A stretch of 64,000 nucleotides of DNA, taken from CAWBJO01 sp963789175 (lineage in GTDB: Bacteria > Pseudomonadota > Alphaproteobacteria > Rhizobiales > Aestuariivirgaceae). The notes beneath the pieces were generated by a model. It was not told where the DNA came from. It did not search any database and saw only the letters and a program-made list of their open reading frames with translations. The stretch is from positions 1 to 64,000 of the forward strand of contig CAWBJO010000005.1 in assembly GCA_963789175.1 (NCBI GenBank). Direction: 5' to 3'. The translations under genes and the position numbers were made by a program. The number at the start of each line of letters is the position of its first letter. Within the stretch, counting starts at the first letter, position 1. Below are positions 29,823 to 38,671 of this stretch, piece by piece.

Positions 29823-30689
29823 ATGAAGAACGCCTTTAGACATGCTATCGCCCTCGCAGTCACCAGCATTCTTTCGGCCGGAACCGTTTATGCTCAGTGC
29901 GAACGAAATGAGCCGATTACGAGACAGAAGTTGGAGGGAACTCATACTTTTGATGATAACGGAGAAACGCTTTGGTATGAGTCCCGTGTGCAGGCGCAAT
30001 CCGAAGAGGTGTATCGCTATGCTTACTGCATTCGGAACGATCGCAAGTATAGGGGTCACGTAATTAGGTGGAGCGAAGACAACACAACACCCTACTTTTC
30101 GGGGCTTGTCCGGGCGTCTTCCGAACGTGGTGGCTACAACGACTTAACAAACACCGCCTACTCGGCGAAAGAGATTTCCTTTCAGATTGACGGCAACCCC
30201 GTTCTTACTCCTATGACCGTCGTGCCTACGAAACCCGTTAAAGATGCAGTCGAGGAGAAGACGATTGAGTTGCGGATCGTTCTGGACATTCCTTCTGACC
30301 CGAAAATAGGACAGATGATAGTCAATGGAGATCATCACGACTGGGCGCCTGAGGAGTTGATTACGGTCAGCCTCCTATTTCGGTCAACCTTCAACCCGGA
30401 GAAACAGGAAGTCTACAATGGGCTTGAGGCTACAGTCTCAGGCAACAGTTCAATCCAGTATTTGTTAGCCGAAATGCCCATCGTTTTTCGCCCGCTGGTA
30501 GACCAACCTACCCAAGATTTTTGGGGTGCCGAAGGGGCAATAACGCTAGACAATTTTGTAGAGAACGAGCAACTGACGGTCGGAACCGTGCGAGTTCCCG
30601 GGGGGTTTCGTGAGCATCGCGGCTACATCGAAATAGGCTTCTCCAACGAGGTTTATGGGGTTTTTCCGGTAAACTACTTTGGGCCCTAG
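29823..30689 (+). CDS. Secreted protein of unknown function
   Basis: 288 residues with a signal peptide (HAIALAVTSILSAGTVYAQC). The mature protein is rich in beta-forming segments (HTFDDNGETLWYESRVQ, YRYAYCIRNDRKYRGHVIRW, IELRIVLDIPSDPKIGQMIV, HRGYIEIGFSNEVYGVFPVN) and has two early cysteines that could pair. No enzyme motif seen. Stop codon overlaps the stop of the opposing membrane-protein gene by two bases. Low G+C relative to the backbone suggests an acquired gene. Confidence 0.65.
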   Translation: MKNAFRHAIALAVTSILSAGTVYAQCERNEPITRQKLEGTHTFDDNGETLWYESRVQAQSEEVYRYAYCIRNDRKYRGHVIRWSEDNTTPYFSGLVRASSERGGYNDLTNTAYSAKEISFQIDGNPVLTPMTVVPTKPVKDAVEEKTIELRIVLDIPSDPKIGQMIVNGDHHDWAPEELITVSLLFRSTFNPEKQEVYNGLEATVSGNSSIQYLLAEMPIVFRPLVDQPTQDFWGAEGAITLDNFVENEQLTVGTVRVPGGFREHRGYIEIGFSNEVYGVFPVNYFGP

Positions 30690-30865
30690 TCTCTAGCTGA
30701 CTTCCCGGCGGCAAAGCCAAGAACGGCGGCTGCAGTAAGTTTGAAAACTTCGGCCCCTAGCTCAAACAATCCATTGTGATTGGTTTGGGCCCCCCACACG
30801 GTAATAATTGCGACCAGAACTAGAAGGATGACTAAGATCGTCGCCGCTAGCTTGACATTTGGCAT
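30686..30865 (-). CDS. Small two-helix membrane protein
   Basis: 59 residues from ATG 30865, chosen because GAGGGGAAAATCC precedes it; an upstream in-frame ATG at 30967 lacks this. Helix 1: AATILVILLVLVAIITVWGA; helix 2: VFKLTAAAVLGFAAGKSA. Inner-membrane, function unknown. Confidence 0.55.
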   Translation of the reverse strand: MPNVKLAATILVILLVLVAIITVWGAQTNHNGLFELGAEVFKLTAAAVLGFAAGKSARD

Positions 30866-31028
30866 TGGATTTTCCCCTCGTGAATCTCTGACCGTAACCT
30901 GAAGTTTAGGGTCCGAGCCATTTAAAAGCTCACCAGCGATCGAAACACTCTGAGCGCAGCTTTGCACGTCGACAACAGCGAAACGCTATAGGTGACGCTC
31001 TGTGTTGATCCTAGCGACGCACGCGAGA

Positions 31029-31475
31029 TCACTGCCCGCTCATCACTCCTGGCCAGAGATACTCGGCCCAGATGCCGACAACGATGCTCGCCAAGGAAAC
31101 GGAGATCAGAATGGCGGAGGAGTTCATGAGCCGGCGCATGATGACGAGGCGACGCCCAGCCCTATTCTGGCGAACTGCGGTTTCGGCTTCCAGTCCGTTC
31201 GCCGCAAAACTTCGCGCCTTCAAGTCCCACATTTTGTAACTGTGGCGATACCACGCTCCGAGGACCGCGCAAATTAGAGCGGCGACCACTCCTGTAAGGG
31301 CGAGCATGATCGGCAACTTGCCCGCTGCCGTTTGTAAATCCCCATACTGATTGACGATCCCGAAGGCGACGAGGCCGGAGACGGTCTGAAATACTCCTAG
31401 GGCGAAGCCTTCGTTGCCGAAGAGGACCTGGCGCTCAGCTTGATTGTCACGATTCCACTTTTCCGCGTCCGTCAT
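31029..31475 (-). CDS. Membrane protein with three helices, unknown
   Basis: 148 residues. Hydrophobic segments at LGVFQTVSGLVAFGIV, LPIMLALTGVVAALICAVLG and SSAILISVSLASIVVGIWAE; polar N-terminus and a basic loop (RAGRRLVIMRR). It starts three bases after the stop of a 57-residue soluble gene on the same strand, so the two form a small operon. No family recognised. Confidence 0.6.
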   Translation of the reverse strand: MTDAEKWNRDNQAERQVLFGNEGFALGVFQTVSGLVAFGIVNQYGDLQTAAGKLPIMLALTGVVAALICAVLGAWYRHSYKMWDLKARSFAANGLEAETAVRQNRAGRRLVIMRRLMNSSAILISVSLASIVVGIWAEYLWPGVMSGQ

Positions 31476-31478
31476 GGA

Positions 31479-31652
31479 CTAGCACTGGGGATTGGCCCAC
31501 GGGTCGAGGTGCGCTTCCCGCACGATCACGCTGTCCTCATCGACGCCGAGCTTCCGGAGGGCGCGCTCAATCTTCATGACGCTCTTGGCTTCGAGCTGAC
31601 CGAGGAACTGCCAGGCCGAGCCCGACTGTTGCCATATGTTGAATGTCTTCAT
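31479..31652 (-). CDS. 57-residue soluble protein in operon with membrane protein
   Basis: Reads M-K-T-F-N-I-W-Q-Q-S-G-S-A-W-Q-F, then LGQLEAKSVMKIERALRKLG, V-D-E-D-S-V-I-V-R-E-A-H, ending W-A-N-P-Q-C. Compact strand-helix-strand pattern, good codon use, and only three bases before the next gene's start. Too short for standard ORF filters. Function unknown. Confidence 0.5.
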   Translation of the reverse strand: MKTFNIWQQSGSAWQFLGQLEAKSVMKIERALRKLGVDEDSVIVREAHLDPWANPQC

Positions 31653-31935
31653 GCCCGTCGGGTCTGACTCCGACCGAACCCAGAGTCAAGCTATGGCGAC
31701 TCTTGGAGGCTTTCCGCTTCGGATGTGGTCCCAGGCTGCATGGAGTCCGCAACCGCTTCGCCGATAAACGAAGCCTACGTGGCGGCTCCCATGGGCGGCT
31801 CGACCGGTGACGAAATCGAATATCAAGCCGCATTTATCGCATTCATAACGATACGACCCTTCTAATTCTGAGAACTACCAATACGCTATGAACACCTAGC
31901 CCAGTCTTGTTGATATTATTCTTCCAGATACTAAG

Positions 31936-33629
31936 TTACGGGCCCGGTCGGCGTAGACTTCTTAGCTCGCGCCTATACGATGATCTTGCATCCAGGGCTA
32001 GTTGTTGAAGTTTCCAACTTGAAGGCATACTGGGAAAGCGCTTAAGCACCTCAGAAGTTAGATGAGCGGGTTGGGTACCTATAACAATTGATTTAACGAT
32101 CTTGGGGGCAAGAAACGCTAGAGGAAGAAGCCTGCTAACTTCACTCGCTGTAGACCCATCTCGCCTCGTATGTCTTCCGCATGTCCCAACCAACGACTGT
32201 TGCAGCTCCATGAACCCAGCCCAAGCTAGTGCTATCGTCCGAATAAGCGTGGGATCCTCGCATCGCCCCGTAATCCCTTGTGGTTGAGTGATCAGCTTTA
32301 CTTCGACCCCGCGGCGTTGAAGTTTCACAGGCACTTCAAACGTCGACACTTCATCGGACTGCTCCATTCGATCGTCTTCAGTTGCAGTTGCGGCGCTTGA
32401 TCTGAGTGTGATCGAAAGGCGATCATCGAAGATTACCACTTTGGCGACGAGCGACGAAAGGAGTTGGGCGGTCCCAGCAAAATCGAGTTCTCCTTTACAA
32501 TTCGCAAATTTCTCTAAGACTGAATTGAGCTCAGCACTAAATGCAGACCGATCGTTTCGAGTTGTCATCGTTGCCAAGTGGTGGCAGGTAAGCTGTGTGA
32601 TCGCGCTTTCGATCGTCTTAGCGGGAAGACGCCACCCTCGCGAAAAAGTTGTCTGACCAACCAGCAGCCCTCGCGTAACGTAGTACTGATACCTCCGGCC
32701 CCGTCTGGTCGTTGATGTAGGTGAAAATCTCTCGCCAGTTTCGTCATAGAGCTTGCCAACAAAGAGCGACCCCGAACAAATATTGCGTGACGACTTTCGA
32801 GCGACAGCTTTTGCTCGCAGACTTGCCTGAACTTTTTGCCAGATCTCAGGGTCTATGATGGGCTGGTGTTGACCCTTGTAGGTCGTACCGCGCCCTCTCA
32901 CCTGACCGATGTAAATGCAATTGGAGAGAGAGTCAGCCAGATTACCAAGCCAGTAGGGCTTTCCACCGCAGGGCTGCCCTTTCCTAGTGCGGCGCTTGGT
33001 GACAATGCCTTCTTGATCCGCCCAAACCTTTAGCTGGCGAATATTTCCGATCTTAAGATAGGCAGCGAATAGCCTTCTGACATTCGCTGCTTCCTCTTCA
33101 TTCACGACGAACTGCCGGTCCTTCACGTCGTATCCGAGCGGCGGTGGGCCCCCATCCACATGCCTTTCATTTTTGACGCGGTAATCTTGTCGCGAATACG
33201 CTCTGCCGTGACTTCGCGTTCGAACTGGGCAAAAGATAAGAGAACATTGAGAGTGAGTCGCCCCATCGATGTCGTCGTGTTGAACTGTTGGGTCACTGAG
33301 ACAAATGAGACTTTCTGCTTGTCAAAGAGGTCAACCATCCGTGCGAAATCCAGCAGCGAACGTGTCAGACGATCGATCTTGTAGACGACCACAACGTCAA
33401 CAAAGTTCTTCGCAATGTCAGCCAACAGCGCCGTGAGGGCAGGGCGGTCCCTGGACCCGCCTGAATAGCCGCCGTCATCATACGTCTTTGAAACCAGGCG
33501 CCAGCCTTCATGCTTCTGGCTTTTGATGAAGGCTAAACAAGCTTCTCGCTGTGCATCGAGAGAATTAAACGACTGATCTAAGCCTTCGTCGGTGGATTTG
33601 CGTGTGTAGATGGCGCACCGCTTGCTCAT
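31936..33629 (-). pseudogene. Large serine recombinase, frameshifted
   Basis: Starts M-S-K-R-C-A-I-Y-T-R-K-S at 33629: the catalytic serine follows the Y-T-R-K motif as in resolvase/invertase-type enzymes. The N-terminal domain continues VVVVYKIDRLTRSLLDFARM; after a G-run (GGGGG near 33147, where six G would restore W-M-G-G-P-P-P-L-G-Y) the recombinase domain follows (AANVRRLFAAYLKIGNIRQL, IYIGQVRGRGTTYKGQHQPI), then a zinc-ribbon-like region without clear cysteine pairs. One shift separates the halves. It would catalyse site-specific integration or excision. The start overlaps the DUF2924 stop by four bases. Confidence 0.85.
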
Positions 33630-34080
33630 TTCACGCCGAAGAATTGCGGACCATTGCGCGCCGTGTTCGTGATCTGCCTTGCGATGTGAGAAAGTGACTT
33701 GTAAATCCGGCCGTCCCAAGCAAAGCCTGTCTCGGTCACGTCGACGGTGAAGGTTCTCCCGTGCCAGTGACGAATGAGGCGTGTTCCCGGACTGAAAGCC
33801 CGGCGACTTTTCTTGTCAATTTGACCCTTTGAGAGCGCCGCGAGTTGCAGGAGTTCCTTCTGAATTTTTGGGGGGCTAAGCCTCCATACAGTTTGACCTG
33901 GGTTCCAAACGCAACAGCGCGAATTAGAAGTTTGGTGCTGGCAAACTTGGGGGGAGCATTGCCGTAATGCTCGATCCAAAGCTCGATCAGTGCAGGACGC
34001 CTGAGGGTTGTAAGGGATTGAATTTCAAGTTCCGTATGGTTCTGCTGCGGGTGAGGATGGGGAGGTGAAGTTGATGTCAT
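33626..34080 (-). pseudogene. DUF2924 protein, frameshifted
   Basis: From ATG 34080. First half ELEIQSLTTLRRPALIELWI and A-V-A-F-G-T-Q-V-K-L-Y-G-G-L; second half in the next frame PPKIQKELLQLAALSKG, RLIRHWHGRTFTVDVTETGF, YKSLSHIARQITNTARNGPQ-F-F-G. This is the DUF2924 pattern, and DUF2924 genes typically sit just upstream of serine recombinases of this type, as here (ATGA overlap). A base is missing or added in the CCCCCC run near 33880. Probably a DNA-binding partner of the recombinase. Confidence 0.75.
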
Positions 34081-34161
34081 GTTTTTATCACACTGGATGG
34101 TCTGCACACGGACACAGCAACGCTTGCTGTGTGCATGAAGTCCAGTCTTGGATGGGCATTC

Positions 34162-34470
34162 ATGGAACTCGAAAGGCCGAAGCCGCACTTTGAGGGGGTT
34201 CTTGCGAGCCTTGTTGCTCCGCAACACCTATTCACTCGCGAGGAAGTCTTGGCGGATCCATGCCCGGTTCCGTCTTTGCCGGGCGTCTATGCCTGGTACT
34301 TCCGGCGGTCGCCGTCCGGTCTTGCGACTGAAGCCCGGCCATCGCTGACCAGGCTTGCCAATCGGGAAGACGAACATGCCAACGTATTAAGCCATAGCTG
34401 CCGTTCGAAGGCCAGCGATCAGCGCGTGAAGTTTGCAACCATCTCATCTTTGGAAATCGATTCGGCCTAG
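34162..34470 (+). pseudogene. Truncated GIY-YIG-like gene fragment
   Basis: The N-terminal part (HLFTREEVLADPCPVPSLPG, V-Y-A-W-Y-F-R-R) resembles the start of GIY-YIG-type nuclease-family proteins in rhizobia, where P-G-V-Y-A-W-Y/F is followed by a long catalytic domain. Here the frame ends after 103 codons in unrelated sequence, without a Y-I-G strand. The truncation lies just left of the catabolic island and supports an integration or deletion event. Confidence 0.4.
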
Positions 34471-34628
34471 AGGTCCTTGAAGATTTTTAGAAGCGTCGTC
34501 TGATCAACAAACTCCACTTCTCCATCTGGTCCAGTGCGGGATCTTATGACACGTTCAGTCACTTCATCCGTGAACGTTTCGCGCAGACGAGCAAGGTCGC
34601 GCTTTGCATCGTCGATCTTGAAGCGCAA
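34467..34628 (-). CDS. Short orphan frame, possible C-terminal remnant
   Basis: From a TTG at 34628: FKIDDAKRDLARLRETFTDE, V-T-E-R-V-I-R-S-R-T, then EVEFVDQTTLLKIFKDL. Good coding character but no known domain; stops at 34467, overlapping the stop of the opposing fragment. Probably the tail of a gene whose beginning was lost. Confidence 0.3.
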   Translation of the reverse strand: MRFKIDDAKRDLARLRETFTDEVTERVIRSRTGPDGEVEFVDQTTLLKIFKDL

Positions 34629-34770
34629 AGACTACTATCTGTAGTGTTCGAGATTCTATTGCTGGTAGCAAGGATCAACCGTTACACCCAGGTCCAGCAT
34701 TCTCGGCGTTTCCACTCAGCCGCAGTCAATACTGGCCAAAATCTTCAAAAGCTTGACGCCTCAATGCACA

Positions 34771-34781
34771 TATAATACACG
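34771..34781 (+). promoter_or_regulatory. TATAATACACG element before hydantoinase operon
   Basis: The 11-mer TATAATACACG lies 24 bases before ATG 34806 and recurs before the binding-protein gene at 40587-40597. It includes a perfect -10 hexamer, but the TTGACG upstream is only 12 bases away, so it is either part of an unusual promoter or an operator half-site. Inferred from repetition at two transcription-unit starts. Confidence 0.4.
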
Positions 34782-34805
34782 ACGTATAGTAATTGGAGGC
34801 GTTGG

Positions 34806-36857
34806 ATGGGCTTGAGAGTCGGAATTGATGCTGGCGGCACTTTCACCGACTTAATTGCCCGCGACACTCACACTGGCCAAGTCTATTCTCACAAACTCGC
34901 TTCCACTCCACACAATCCTGCAGATGCGATTGTGCGTGGTATCGACGAACTCACAGACAAACATGAGCTTGGGTCCCCAGACATTGAGCTGATAGCTCAT
35001 GGAACTACCGTCGGCACAAATACCCTACTTCAGCGAAATGGGGCGCGCATTGCACTAATTACGACTAAGGGGTTTCGCGATCTTCTGGAAATTGGCCGGC
35101 AGACCCGACCCATCAACTACAATATGCACATCGACTTCCCGCCGGCTGTAGTTCCTCGTCATCGGCGAATTGAACTTTCCGAAAGAATTGGCGCCGGTGG
35201 TGAAATAGTAGCTGAAGTCGATCCCGTAGAGCTTGAACAGGTTCTAGAGAAGCTACTGGGGGAAGGCCCGGAAGCGATAGCTGTCTGCTTTCTCTTTGGA
35301 TATCTGAATCCAAAGCACGAGCAGCAGGTAAAGCAAAGAATTGCCTCGGCTGCACCTCAGATGCTTGTTTCGCTGTCGAGTGAAGTGCAGCCCGAATTTC
35401 GCGAATACGAGCGAATTTCGACGACAGTGATTAATGCCTATCTGCAGCCAGTGCTGGCGAAGTACCTTGATTCTTTGAGCAAGCGACTTGCAGCCTCGCG
35501 ACCCAAGACGCAAATTGCCATCAGCCGCTCGAATGGCGGGCTGATGTCACTATCGCATGCGCGGCAATTTCCGGTCCGTACGTCTCTCTCTGGTCCTGCT
35601 GCTGGAGTCGTTGGTGCAATAGACGTTCTGCGGACGGCGGAGCGTCCAAATGCAATCACGTTCGATATGGGTGGTACCAGTGCTGATGTGGCACTCGTTC
35701 GCTCATTTGACTGCGGCTATCGCCACAAATCGGAAATTGGCGGGTTCCCTATTCGGATGGCTGTGTTGGACATAAACACGGTTGGTGCGGGAGGTGGCTC
35801 CATCGCCTGGTTCGACAAGGACGAGCTATTGAAAGTAGGGCCACGAAGTGCCGGTGCGGATCCGGGCCCAGCTTGCTACGGGCTAGGCGGAGTAGAGCCC
35901 ACCGTCACGGATGCCAATCTAGTCCTCGGCCGACTACCTTCGATTGGCCTCCTGGGCGGCAGTATGCAACTTAGTGCAGATCGTGCTCGTGAGGCAGTAG
36001 CGAAGGTGTCGGAGCCGCTTGGTTTATCGGTTGAGCAGGGGGCAATTGGAATCCTCGACATCGTTAGCTCAAATATGGTTCGCGCGATCCGTGCAATCAC
36101 AGTGGAGAGGGGATTTGACCCAAGAGAATTCAGTCTACTTGCCTTCGGGGGTGCGGGCCCACTTCATGCGAGACAAGTAGCCATCGCGCTAGGTGTCACG
36201 GAAATCATAGTTCCACCACTCCCTGGAATTCTATGTGCGCAGGGAGCTCTTGCTTCGAAGTTCAAGGAGGATTTGGTTCGCACAGTTAGACAAGAGTTAC
36301 GAACTTCGATGGACCTGGACGTTCTGGCGCAGGCTATCGACGCGCTACTCGAGGCCGCAAGTCTATGGTCACGTTCGGAAGGTTTATCGGCTGCGCCACA
36401 GGACGTGTCCGTCGTTATTGAAATGCGATATGTCGGGCAAAATTTCGAGCTGACGGTTCCCCTTCAAAAAGATGAGGTTCGTCGACTTCCATCATTGGAC
36501 ACGTTGCGGTCTCGGTTTTTTGCGCAGCACGATCAGCACTATGGATTTCATTCCTCCGATGGCCTCATTGAAGCTGTCAACATTCGCCTGACCGTGGAGG
36601 TATCTTCAGGACAGGCAGACACCGATACATCCTATCGAAAGGTTGAGCGACAGGGGATACCTAGCGGTACCAGAGAAATCTGGTTCAATTCAGCTCCTAC
36701 CAGTACTCCGGTCTATGTGAGATCGTCGCTCGTTCCAGGGCAAAAAATTGTCGGGCCAGCGGTGGTCGATCAAACGGATACTACAACACTGTTGTTTCCT
36801 GGGGATCGCTTGAGTGTCGATGATCACCGCAATCTTCTCATTGGAGTGCAAGTATGA
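34806..36857 (+). CDS. hyuA: Hydantoinase/oxoprolinase subunit A
   Basis: 683 residues, normal for HyuA. Actin-like ATP-binding fold with V-G-I-D-A-G-G-T-F-T-D at the start, AHGTTVGTNTLLQRNGARIA, S-L-S-G-P-A-A-G-V-V-G and the second phosphate motif T-F-D-M-G-G-T-S-A-D-V, then the hydantoinase_A core (NTVGAGGGSIAWFD; GPACYGLGGVEPTVTDANLV). ATP-dependent ring opening of N-methylhydantoin, hydantoins or 5-oxoproline with subunit B. Ribosome site GGAGG precedes ATG. First gene of the plus-strand operon; stop overlaps hyuB by four bases. Confidence 0.93.
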   Translation: MGLRVGIDAGGTFTDLIARDTHTGQVYSHKLASTPHNPADAIVRGIDELTDKHELGSPDIELIAHGTTVGTNTLLQRNGARIALITTKGFRDLLEIGRQTRPINYNMHIDFPPAVVPRHRRIELSERIGAGGEIVAEVDPVELEQVLEKLLGEGPEAIAVCFLFGYLNPKHEQQVKQRIASAAPQMLVSLSSEVQPEFREYERISTTVINAYLQPVLAKYLDSLSKRLAASRPKTQIAISRSNGGLMSLSHARQFPVRTSLSGPAAGVVGAIDVLRTAERPNAITFDMGGTSADVALVRSFDCGYRHKSEIGGFPIRMAVLDINTVGAGGGSIAWFDKDELLKVGPRSAGADPGPACYGLGGVEPTVTDANLVLGRLPSIGLLGGSMQLSADRAREAVAKVSEPLGLSVEQGAIGILDIVSSNMVRAIRAITVERGFDPREFSLLAFGGAGPLHARQVAIALGVTEIIVPPLPGILCAQGALASKFKEDLVRTVRQELRTSMDLDVLAQAIDALLEAASLWSRSEGLSAAPQDVSVVIEMRYVGQNFELTVPLQKDEVRRLPSLDTLRSRFFAQHDQHYGFHSSDGLIEAVNIRLTVEVSSGQADTDTSYRKVERQGIPSGTREIWFNSAPTSTPVYVRSSLVPGQKIVGPAVVDQTDTTTLLFPGDRLSVDDHRNLLIGVQV

Positions 36858-38632
36858 ATTTCCAGTCTGTGACTTCGCAGAAAGGGCTGGACGTCATAAG
36901 CGTGGAGGTCATTCACAACGGGCTGCGTTCGATCGCTGACGAGTGCTTCATTGCACTGATGAAAAGCGCCTATTCGACCAACATTAAGGAGAGGCATGAC
37001 CATAGCGCCTGCATCATGGACGCAACCGGCCGACTGGTTGTGCAGGCGGGGCTATCGCAGTCTATTCACTTGAGCTCGATGCTGGGTCATGTGAAGGCAG
37101 TTCTCGAAAAGTATCGTCTGGAAGACCTGTCACCTGGCGACATACTTATTTCAAATGATCCATTTGTCGCCGGGGGGACTCACCTCCCAGACATTAATTT
37201 TGCCATTCCTATTTTTGTTGAGGGGCGAGTCATCGCATTTTGTTGCAATATCGCTCATCACGTAGACATCGGGGGAATGGCAGCCGGCAGCATGTCGTCA
37301 AATATGACGGAGATCTTTCAGGAAGGACTTAGGCTCCCAGTAATAAAGCTCGTGTCAGCCGGACAGATTGTAGAAGACATTCTGTCTTTGATTCTCCTGA
37401 ACGTTCGAGTGCCCGCGGAGCGTCGTGGAGACTATTTTGCGCAAATCGCTGCTAGTCGCCTAGGTGAGAAACGACTAGGCGAATTCTGCGCTACCCAGGG
37501 TGTCGAACGCGTGGTGGCCGCATTCGATCAAATTATTGATCGAACCCGAAGTCGACTGCGCAAAGCGATCGCCGCACTTCCCGACGGAGTTTACGTTTTT
37601 GACGACGTGATGGAAGATGACGGGAATGGAACAAAAGATATCCCCATTCGGCTGGCCATTGAAATCCAGGGAGATCGCATTCGCTTTAATTTCGAGGGCA
37701 CCAGCAAACAGGTGGCTGGAAACATCAATTGCCCGCTGACGGCTACTCAGTCAGCAATTGGATATGTCCTCAAGGCCCTTCTAGATCCCGAGGTCTCCAA
37801 CAACCAAGGCATACTCGACGTAATCGAAATCGCTGCCCCGCCAGGTAATCTTCTCAATCCCGTCTTTCCTGCAGCGGTTGCCTACCGCGCCCATACAACC
37901 CAACGTGTGATCGATGTTGTTCTTGGTGCAATGGCCTCGGCACTTCCAGATCGTGTAATTGGCGCAAGCAACGGCTCGAACACCACTGCTGTATTCTCTG
38001 GTATCCACCCAAGAACTGGCCGCTCCTATCTCTATTTGGAGACGCTAGGCGGCGGTTGCGGGGCGAGATCCTTCAAGGATGGGAAAGATGGCGTGCAGCA
38101 GCACATTGCCAACACTGCCAATTTGCCCATCGAAGCAATTGAAACGGAGTATCCGCTTCGCGTCAGAGAGTACAGCTTGGTGCCAGACACCGGAGGTGCG
38201 GGGAAATTTCGCGGCGGTCTTTCTTTGCGTCGCTCAATTGAACCCGTCGACCATGCTTGTCAGTTCAATGGTGCTGGAGAGCGTTTTGTCCGGGCTCCGT
38301 GGGGACTTTTTGGAGGGCAAGACGGCGCAATCGGTCGAATTCGGCTGGTTGAGCGGGACAATACCGGGACTGATCTGGGTGGAAAACCGATACCGATGAC
38401 CTGTGGTAACGGCCAAGCAATCGAAATTTGCACACCTGGTGCCGGTGGCTATGGCGATCCAAACTCTCGTGATCCACGGAGCCTCGCAAGAGATTGGCGA
38501 TCCGGCAAATTCACTGATGAGTATCTACGAAGAAACTATGGCCTCTCGGTTGCCGAATTGGAACGGCTTCCATGGGATCCAGACTCCTTCGACTATGAGG
38601 AAGCTCATCCTCCCTGGAGTTCGCAGAGTTGA
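36854..38632 (+). CDS. hyuB: Hydantoinase/oxoprolinase subunit B
   Basis: 592 residues, typical for HyuB. Conserved stretches: MKSAYSTNIKERHDHSACIM, SNDPFVAGGTHLPDINFAIP, IAHHVDIGGMAAGSMSSNMT, GTSKQVAGNINCPLTATQSA, and the C-terminal GAGGYGDPNSRDP. Pairs with subunit A (ATGA overlap) to form the ATP-hydrolysing cyclic-amide hydrolase. Cytosolic. Substrate not decided by sequence; context suggests hydantoin-like, creatinine-derived or lactam compounds. Confidence 0.93.
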   Translation: MNFQSVTSQKGLDVISVEVIHNGLRSIADECFIALMKSAYSTNIKERHDHSACIMDATGRLVVQAGLSQSIHLSSMLGHVKAVLEKYRLEDLSPGDILISNDPFVAGGTHLPDINFAIPIFVEGRVIAFCCNIAHHVDIGGMAAGSMSSNMTEIFQEGLRLPVIKLVSAGQIVEDILSLILLNVRVPAERRGDYFAQIAASRLGEKRLGEFCATQGVERVVAAFDQIIDRTRSRLRKAIAALPDGVYVFDDVMEDDGNGTKDIPIRLAIEIQGDRIRFNFEGTSKQVAGNINCPLTATQSAIGYVLKALLDPEVSNNQGILDVIEIAAPPGNLLNPVFPAAVAYRAHTTQRVIDVVLGAMASALPDRVIGASNGSNTTAVFSGIHPRTGRSYLYLETLGGGCGARSFKDGKDGVQQHIANTANLPIEAIETEYPLRVREYSLVPDTGGAGKFRGGLSLRRSIEPVDHACQFNGAGERFVRAPWGLFGGQDGAIGRIRLVERDNTGTDLGGKPIPMTCGNGQAIEICTPGAGGYGDPNSRDPRSLARDWRSGKFTDEYLRRNYGLSVAELERLPWDPDSFDYEEAHPPWSSQS

Positions 38633-38671
38633 ATAGCAAGCCGAACAGTCAGACTTAGAAGGGCAACTCCC

